19,591 bases of DNA from Gammaproteobacteria bacterium (lineage in GTDB: Bacteria > Pseudomonadota > Gammaproteobacteria > JAPPPA01). Below are positions 14,531-19,591 of the stretch, piece by piece. How positions within the stretch are numbered: position 1 is the stretch's first letter; the number at the start of each line of letters is the position of its first letter. The stretch spans positions 1 to 19,591 of the forward strand of contig JAPPPA010000025.1 in the NCBI GenBank assembly GCA_028817755.1. The letters run 5' to 3'. A model generated the notes under the pieces. The model worked only from the letters and a program-made list of their open reading frames with translations, was not told where the DNA came from and made no database searches. The position numbers were made by a program, and so were the translations under genes.

Positions 14531-14536
14531 CTCCCC

Positions 14537-15817
14537 ATGCCCGCACCGGCACAACCTCATCGTGTCGCCATTATTGGCGGCAACCGCACACCTTTTTGCC
14601 GCGCCTATAGCGACTTTGCCGAAGCCGACAATATCGCCCTCTTAACCGCCGCCCTCAGCGGCCTAGTCGAACGCTTCTCCTTACACGGTCAAACCATTGG
14701 CGAAGTTCAAGGCGGGGCGGTTTTAAAACACAGCTGGGATTTCAATTTGGCGCGCGAAGCTGTGCTCTCAAGCGGTCTTGCGGCCGAAACCCCAAGCACC
14801 GACGTACAAATGGCCTGCGGCACCGGCTTACAAGCCGCGCTTAACTTGGCCGGCAAAATTGCCTGCGGCCAAATTGAAAGCGCCATTGCCTGTGGGGTGG
14901 ATAGCATTTCCCAACGACCGATTACGATGTCTGACGCGCTCTACCAAGAACTCGTCACGCACGGCCCGAAAACACCCAGTGCGATTGAAATCCTAAACCT
15001 ACTGCAAAACGACCAAACGCTCGCCGCCGCCAAAGTCCCCGGCGTGGACGAGCGCCGCACCGGCAAGAGCATGGGCCTGCATTGCGAAGAAATGATCGAG
15101 CAATGGGGCATTACACGCGCTGAACAAGACCAACTCGCGCAGCAGTCTCACCAAAATCTCGCACAATCGCTTAACGACGGTTTCCATGACGACCTCATCA
15201 CCGAATGTCTTGGCGCCAACGCCGATAACAATTTACGGCCTGACGTTAGCCTCGAAAAACTCGGCACGCTAAAAACTGTATTCCAAGCCGACGGCAGCGT
15301 TACCGCGGGCAATGCCAGTGCATTTACCGATGGCGCCGCCGCTGTGCTGATGGGCACCGAAGCTTGGGCAAAAGAACAAGGCCTTCCTGTACTCGCCTAC
15401 CTCAGCTTTGGTAAAACCGCCGCAGTACGTTTTGAAGATGGCCATGAAGGCCTGCTACTGGCACCGGCTTACGCGGTCAGCCAAATGCTGCAAGACGCCA
15501 ACCTCTCATTACAAGACTTCGACTATTACGAAATTCATGAAGCCTTTGCTGGCCAAGTGCTCTGCACATTAAAAGCTTGGGAAGATGAAACCTTCTGCCA
15601 ACAACGACTGGGCCGCGACACCGCATTAGGGGCCATCGACCGTAGTAAACTCAACGTACACGGCTCTTCCCTCGCCGCCGGACACCCCTTTGCCGCCACT
15701 GGCGCAAGAATTGTTCCGGTACTCGCCAAACTGCTAGCCAACAAAGGCCAAGGTCGCGGTTTAATTTCAATCTGTACTGCTGGCGGCATGGGCGTCACAG
15801 CCATTTTGGAACGTTAA
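14537..15817 (+). CDS. Acetyl-CoA C-acyltransferase (thiolase, FadI-like)
   Basis: The enzyme either cleaves 3-ketoacyl-CoA at the end of each beta-oxidation round or condenses two acetyl-CoA. The 426-residue protein carries the full thiolase site: Cys94 in MACGTG (acyl-enzyme), His383 in AAGHPFAATGAR and Cys413 in SICTAGGMG. The His-Cys interval of 30 equals that of the Zoogloea enzyme (348 and 378). HEAFA at residue 334 onward, and the long loop with GKSMGLHCEEMIEQWGITR, resemble FadI more than AtoB/PhaA. The start is set by AGGAGA at 14525-14530, which is locked in a hairpin. The stop codon overlaps the next gene's ATG by one base. No fadJ-type partner is adjacent, so the degradative role is inferred from sequence type only. 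Confidence 0.92.
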   Translation: MPAPAQPHRVAIIGGNRTPFCRAYSDFAEADNIALLTAALSGLVERFSLHGQTIGEVQGGAVLKHSWDFNLAREAVLSSGLAAETPSTDVQMACGTGLQAALNLAGKIACGQIESAIACGVDSISQRPITMSDALYQELVTHGPKTPSAIEILNLLQNDQTLAAAKVPGVDERRTGKSMGLHCEEMIEQWGITRAEQDQLAQQSHQNLAQSLNDGFHDDLITECLGANADNNLRPDVSLEKLGTLKTVFQADGSVTAGNASAFTDGAAAVLMGTEAWAKEQGLPVLAYLSFGKTAAVRFEDGHEGLLLAPAYAVSQMLQDANLSLQDFDYYEIHEAFAGQVLCTLKAWEDETFCQQRLGRDTALGAIDRSKLNVHGSSLAAGHPFAATGARIVPVLAKLLANKGQGRGLISICTAGGMGVTAILER

Positions 15818-17199
15818 TGCCCAAACTGGCGCGGCTTTACCTATTCATTTGCTCCATCATCATTGGCGCACCGTTAAGCGCTAATGAGTGGCTGACGGAA
15901 GCACAGCTATTAGCCAGCCAGGGCAAAGATGCCGCTGCGCTAAGTAGCCTATGGCAAGGCCTAGGGCAGCAAGCTAGCCAGGAACAAGGCCAAGGCTTTT
16001 TACTTGCCGCCGAGCTTTGTGCTCGCAACGGCTTAATTGAACTGGCCCGTAGTTATTACCTAAAACGCCTAAGCAACCCACAACCTATCGCCAGCGGCGA
16101 TCGCTATGCGATTGCACGTTTCTTCGCCGATCAAAAAGAGTGGCAACGCGTAAAGCAGACTCTCGCCGCACATTGGCAATCTTTCCCCGGCCCACTTAAA
16201 GCCCAAGCGAGGAACCTGTTGGGCTTAGCCAATTTAACTTTAGGTGCGCCGAGCAACGCCGAGCAGACACTCGGCTTCCCACGCCATCGCAGCCAAGCGT
16301 TGCCCTATCGGCGTTACAACCTCGCCATTGCCAAACATCAACAGGGCAAAACCTTCGAGGCGCGAAAACAGCTACAGCAAATCGCTACGCAACCGGTTTA
16401 CACGGTAGAACAAGCGATTTTTAAAGACCGTTTACACGTGCAGCTCGCACAACACTATTTAAAGTTTGAACAAGGCGGTTTCGCCACACCGCTATTACAA
16501 GACATCAAATACCGCAGCCCATACGCAAACAGCGCTTTGCTTATGTTAGGTTGGGCTGCACTCACCCCTGGCGGCGAAACGTCGGCCTGCCAAACACTGG
16601 CTGCTTCACAAGGTTGTTGGATTGAAACCGATCAACAAGGTCGAGACATTCAACGCAGCAAAACCTCAATCAGCCAAACGTTTGCTGCCCTACGCCCTAA
16701 ACCGGGGCAGCGAGTGTCTCGCAAAACACAGGCGCAACTTACGCAAGCGATTAGCAGCTGGGTACTACTGGCAGACAAAACCGAGCCAACCACATCAAGT
16801 TTTCAAAACCGTGAGTTACTGGCGCAGCTAGAAGCCAAAGTCTCGCTCGGTTATGCCTTACAAATTAGCGGCCACTTACAAGCCGCACTTACGCGCTACC
16901 AACAAGCGTTAACGGCGTTACAGAAGAATGCTAACGCGCCATATTTAGAAAGCCTTCAGCCGTTATTTATCAGCAAGCTGCAAACACTCCGCACCGAGTT
17001 TCAGCAGTCAGGCAGCACGCCTAACACGTTAAAAGCAAAAGCCCTCACGGCTATAGATAACGCCCTGGTTTACCGACAAGAAACTCTGGCATTAGAGCAG
17101 CAATCTACCCAAGCCGCGTGGCAAAACATCACTACCGAATACCGCAAACAAGCACACCTTGGGCTGGCGAGTTTGCATGAGCAAATGAGCTACCAATAA
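15817..17199 (+). CDS. Exported TPR-like helical repeat protein of unknown function
   Basis: The 460-residue protein begins with a signal peptide (RLYLFICSIIIGAPLSA, then NEW), so it should act in the periplasm. The mature part is a chain of Ala/Leu/Gln-rich helix pairs resembling tetratricopeptide repeats, for example QARNLLGLANLTLGAPSNAEQTL and SLGYALQISGHLQAALTRYQQAL. Cys258 and Cys267, in a GGETSACQ...GCW segment, may form a disulfide. Such proteins usually scaffold envelope complexes, but the partner is unknown. The start ATG overlaps the thiolase stop (TAATG), so translation is probably coupled, though a cytoplasmic thiolase and a periplasmic repeat protein have no obvious shared task. 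I do not recognise the family precisely. Confidence 0.8.
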   Translation: MPKLARLYLFICSIIIGAPLSANEWLTEAQLLASQGKDAAALSSLWQGLGQQASQEQGQGFLLAAELCARNGLIELARSYYLKRLSNPQPIASGDRYAIARFFADQKEWQRVKQTLAAHWQSFPGPLKAQARNLLGLANLTLGAPSNAEQTLGFPRHRSQALPYRRYNLAIAKHQQGKTFEARKQLQQIATQPVYTVEQAIFKDRLHVQLAQHYLKFEQGGFATPLLQDIKYRSPYANSALLMLGWAALTPGGETSACQTLAASQGCWIETDQQGRDIQRSKTSISQTFAALRPKPGQRVSRKTQAQLTQAISSWVLLADKTEPTTSSFQNRELLAQLEAKVSLGYALQISGHLQAALTRYQQALTALQKNANAPYLESLQPLFISKLQTLRTEFQQSGSTPNTLKAKALTAIDNALVYRQETLALEQQSTQAAWQNITTEYRKQAHLGLASLHEQMSYQ

Positions 17200-17252
17200 G
17201 CCCCATTAGCAGCCCCTGGGCCGACCCCGCGCCCCATTCCTAATCGTGGTTT

Positions 17253-17261
17253 TGCTATAGT
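17253..17261 (+). promoter_or_regulatory. Extended -10 promoter candidate for the symporter-hemH pair
   Basis: TGCTATAGT is an extended -10 (TGn plus TATAGT, 5 of 6 to TATAAT). No good -35 is visible, as is usual for this promoter type. The start would be near 17268, about 34 bases before the ATG at 17302. Confidence 0.5.
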
Positions 17262-17301
17262 CCCAACCACTCAAAAATACACATGCAGCGAAACGCACCC
17301 C

Positions 17302-18972
17302 ATGGACCAATTCAACGCTTTTATTGCGAGCATTAACGGCCTGCTCTGGCACAACTATGTACTTTTCACCGTGCTTGGCGCGGGCTTGCTTTTCACGCTA
17401 TGGAGTGGCTTTTCACAATACCGCTCACTTACCCATGGCGTTGCCGTACTCGGTGGTCGTTATAAGCAACCAGACGCCCCCGGCGCACTAAGCCACTTCC
17501 AAGCTTTATCGGCTGCACTTTCTGCCACCGTGGGCCTTGGAAATATTGGCGGCGTAGCAATTGCGATTGCACTTGGCGGCCCCGGCGCTGTGTTTTGGAT
17601 GTGGGTAGTTGGCTTCCTTGGCATGGCATTAAAAATGGCCGAAGTCACACTCGCCATGATCTACCGCAATACCGATGACCCACACAACCCGCACGGCGGC
17701 GCTATGTGGGTTATCAAAAAAGCCGCTGAAGAGCGCGGCGGCATGATTGCCTCAGCCGGTAAATTCTTGGGCGGCCTGTTCTGTGTAACCGTATTGGTAT
17801 TCGCCTTTACCGGCGGCAATATGTTCCAAGCGTGGAATGCAGGCGACATCTCGCGCGAATACTTTGGCGTACCGAACATTGCCACCGGCATTATTCTCGC
17901 TGTTGTTGTCGGTGCCGTTATTTTGGGTGGTATTACCCGCATTGGTAAGGTTGCTGGCACCTTGGTACCGGCTATGTGTGGCCTGTACCTACTGGCGGGT
18001 ATTTACGTACTGATTCTTCACGCAGGCGAAATCCCAGCCACTTTCGGCCTTATTTTTGAGAGCGCATTTAGTCCAACAGAAGCCACTGGCGCTTTCCTTG
18101 GCGGCAGCATGGGTTATGCCTTCCTATGGGGTATGAAGCGCGCGCTATTTTCTTCAGAAGCAGGCCTAGGCTCAGCGCCTATGGCGCACGCGGCCGTACA
18201 AACCCGCGAGCCAGAGCGCGAAGGCGTGGTTGCCGGTCTTGAGCCCTTTATCGACACCCTCGTGGTATGCACCACTACTGCGCTCGTGATTTTGGTCACC
18301 GGCGTATGGAATCGCCCTGCCGAATTAGAACTACAGCAACCGCCAGCCTTTGAACATGTCGCTGGGCAGGAATATCAGCTGCAAGCCGCTGCATTACCGC
18401 CAACAACCAAACTCGTGGTTGGCACGCCGGTATTTATGATTGCGCAAGGTGTAGATAACGCCGACACCAACAACAACCTCATTCAGGTGACCGGCAAAGT
18501 TGAGGAGCTCACAGAAGGTTTGCTCGCCGCTGTATTCGAACCAATTAACAGCGCCGTAGAACCAACTCTACAAGACGGCAAAATCTGGGCAAATTACGTT
18601 GGCGCGACGCTCACCGCGAAAGCCTTTGACAGCGCCGAACAAGGCCTTGGTGAATGGCTGATTACCCTCGCCGTTTGGCTGTTCGCTATTTCCACCATGA
18701 TTAGCTGGAGCTACTACGGCGAACAAGCCATGGTGTATTTGTTCGGCAGCGGCTCAGTCACTACCTATCGTGTTTTATATTGCCTGTCGGCCGTATTGGC
18801 CTGCACCGGCTTTATTACCAGCACCGCCGAGCTAGGCAACTTCTCTGACCTTGGCGCAGGCATGATGCTGGTGGTGAATATTCCGATTACCTTATTGCTC
18901 GGTCACAAAGCCATGGGCGCTTATAAACGTTATAACCAACGCCTGAAGGCCGGTGAATTCGAACAGTCATAA
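17302..18972 (+). CDS. Alanine/glycine:cation symporter family (AGCS) protein with a large inserted loop
   Basis: The inner-membrane transporter should import a small neutral amino acid such as alanine or glycine with Na+. Typical family stretches are ALSATVGLGNIGGVA near residue 75, GGAMWVIKK, and KRALFSSEAGLGSAPMAHAA near residues 278-297. Around ten hydrophobic helices are visible. At 556 residues it is about 100 longer than the usual 440-480. The excess lies at about residues 337-430 (WNRPAELELQQ... to GATLTAKAF), a polar segment between two helices that would form an extra soluble domain, probably periplasmic. The ATG at 17302 lacks a strong ribosome-binding site. Its stop is three bases from the hemH start, so the two are probably co-transcribed. 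Confidence 0.9.
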   Translation: MDQFNAFIASINGLLWHNYVLFTVLGAGLLFTLWSGFSQYRSLTHGVAVLGGRYKQPDAPGALSHFQALSAALSATVGLGNIGGVAIAIALGGPGAVFWMWVVGFLGMALKMAEVTLAMIYRNTDDPHNPHGGAMWVIKKAAEERGGMIASAGKFLGGLFCVTVLVFAFTGGNMFQAWNAGDISREYFGVPNIATGIILAVVVGAVILGGITRIGKVAGTLVPAMCGLYLLAGIYVLILHAGEIPATFGLIFESAFSPTEATGAFLGGSMGYAFLWGMKRALFSSEAGLGSAPMAHAAVQTREPEREGVVAGLEPFIDTLVVCTTTALVILVTGVWNRPAELELQQPPAFEHVAGQEYQLQAAALPPTTKLVVGTPVFMIAQGVDNADTNNNLIQVTGKVEELTEGLLAAVFEPINSAVEPTLQDGKIWANYVGATLTAKAFDSAEQGLGEWLITLAVWLFAISTMISWSYYGEQAMVYLFGSGSVTTYRVLYCLSAVLACTGFITSTAELGNFSDLGAGMMLVVNIPITLLLGHKAMGAYKRYNQRLKAGEFEQS

Positions 18973-18975
18973 CTT

Positions 18976-19591
18976 ATGAAAGGCATCTTAATCACCAACC
19001 TTGGCACACCCGATGCGCCAACGCCGAAAGCCATTCGTGTCTATCTGAAAGAGTTTCTTTCCGATATTCGCGTGGTAGACGCACCACGCATTATTTGGTT
19101 TTTTGTGCTCAAGGTTATTTTGGCCATTCGCCCTGGCCGGGTGGCCGAAGGTTATCGCGCGGTGTGGACGGAGCAAGGCTCACCGCTGCTCAAAATCAGC
19201 AAAGACCAACAACAAGCCCTACAAGCCGCGTTTGGCGACACGCCCGTTGCGCTCGGTATGCGCTATGGCAACCCGAGTATTGCCAGCGCGTTAGATGAGT
19301 TGGTAGCAAAAGGCTGCGATGACATCACGGTATTGCCGCTTTACCCGCAATACTCAGCCACCACCACGGCTTCAACATTCGACGCCATTGCTGACTGGAG
19401 CAAACAGCAACGCAAACTGCCTAGCCTGCGTTTTATCCGTGATTACTACCAATCAGATGCTTGGGTATCGGCACTCGCCAACTCAGTGCGTGAGCATTGG
19501 CAAGCACAGGGGCGCGGTGAGAAGTTGCTCATGAGTTTTCACGGCATTCCGCAACGCTATTGCGATTTAGGCGACCCCTATTTACAACAAT
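18976..19591 (+). CDS. hemH: Ferrochelatase, N-terminal part (3' end outside window)
   Basis: HemH inserts Fe2+ into protoporphyrin IX, the last step of protohaem synthesis, at the inner membrane. The frame starts at ATG 18976 (MKGILITNLGTPDAPTPKAIRVYLKEFLSD) and stays open to the window end, about 205 codons of the usual 320-370. The family features visible are LITNLGTPD at the start, the LPLYPQYSATTTAST substrate-cleft motif, and the catalytic His189 in MSFHGIPQRY. The gene begins three bases after the symporter stop with no separate promoter or clear ribosome-binding site, so its translation may rely on the upstream gene. Confidence 0.95.
   Translation, partial: MKGILITNLGTPDAPTPKAIRVYLKEFLSDIRVVDAPRIIWFFVLKVILAIRPGRVAEGYRAVWTEQGSPLLKISKDQQQALQAAFGDTPVALGMRYGNPSIASALDELVAKGCDDITVLPLYPQYSATTTASTFDAIADWSKQQRKLPSLRFIRDYYQSDAWVSALANSVREHWQAQGRGEKLLMSFHGIPQRYCDLGDPYLQQ

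Noticed and set aside
17205..17240. C-rich stretch with GACCCC before the symporter as another ACCCC hairpin
   Set aside because: I could not pair its flanks into a stable stem that places ACCCC in a loop.

Overview
The window looks like chromosomal DNA of a marine-type gammaproteobacterium. The reasons are a roughly 50% GC composition, an RppH gene divergent from an HAD phosphatase (an arrangement known in Pseudomonas), a wax ester synthase/DGAT as in oil-degrading marine genera, a TRAP-type binding protein, and Na+-coupled transporters. I cannot name the genus. Genes are mostly single or in short operons, separated by clear intrinsic terminators. I see no phage, insertion sequence, CRISPR array, tRNA or rRNA.

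Layout: the 3' end of a thioredoxin-fold gene and a structured 3' region ending in a UUCG-loop terminator (1-460); a CPA-type cation/proton antiporter on the minus strand (476-2290); an alpha-methylacyl-CoA racemase-type CoA-transferase family III protein and a WS/DGAT acyltransferase (2381-5066), which suggest acyl-CoA and storage-lipid metabolism; glmS on the minus strand (5149-6975); a three-gene operon of outer-membrane porin, covalently flavinylated FMN-binding protein and PepSY-TM membrane protein (7184-9700) behind a Fur-like box, probably an envelope electron-transfer module linked to metal supply; rppH (minus) and an HAD-IB phosphatase (plus) (9714-11079); an orphan TAT-exported TRAP solute-binding protein (minus, 11142-12227); a very acidic lipoprotein of unknown function (12601-13986); a non-coding RNA (about 14269-14462); a thiolase overlapping a periplasmic TPR-like protein (14537-17199); a Na+/alanine-type symporter (17302-18972); and the 5' part of hemH (18976 to the window end).

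The most interesting element is the intergenic RNA at about 14269-14462. It has its own sigma70-like promoter with 17-bp spacing, five stem-loops and an intrinsic terminator, and every apical loop carries the pentamer ACCCC. The 5' leader of the lipoprotein gene immediately upstream contains two G-runs, one at the Shine-Dalgarno position, each complementary over 6-7 bases to these loops. I read this as a candidate multi-loop C-rich regulatory RNA with a likely target next door. Two further regulatory observations stand out: a complete intrinsic terminator inside the signal-peptide codons of the FMN-binding gene, and a 7-bp hairpin that buries the thiolase Shine-Dalgarno sequence. All functional readings are inferences from sequence and remembered family knowledge; no searches were run.
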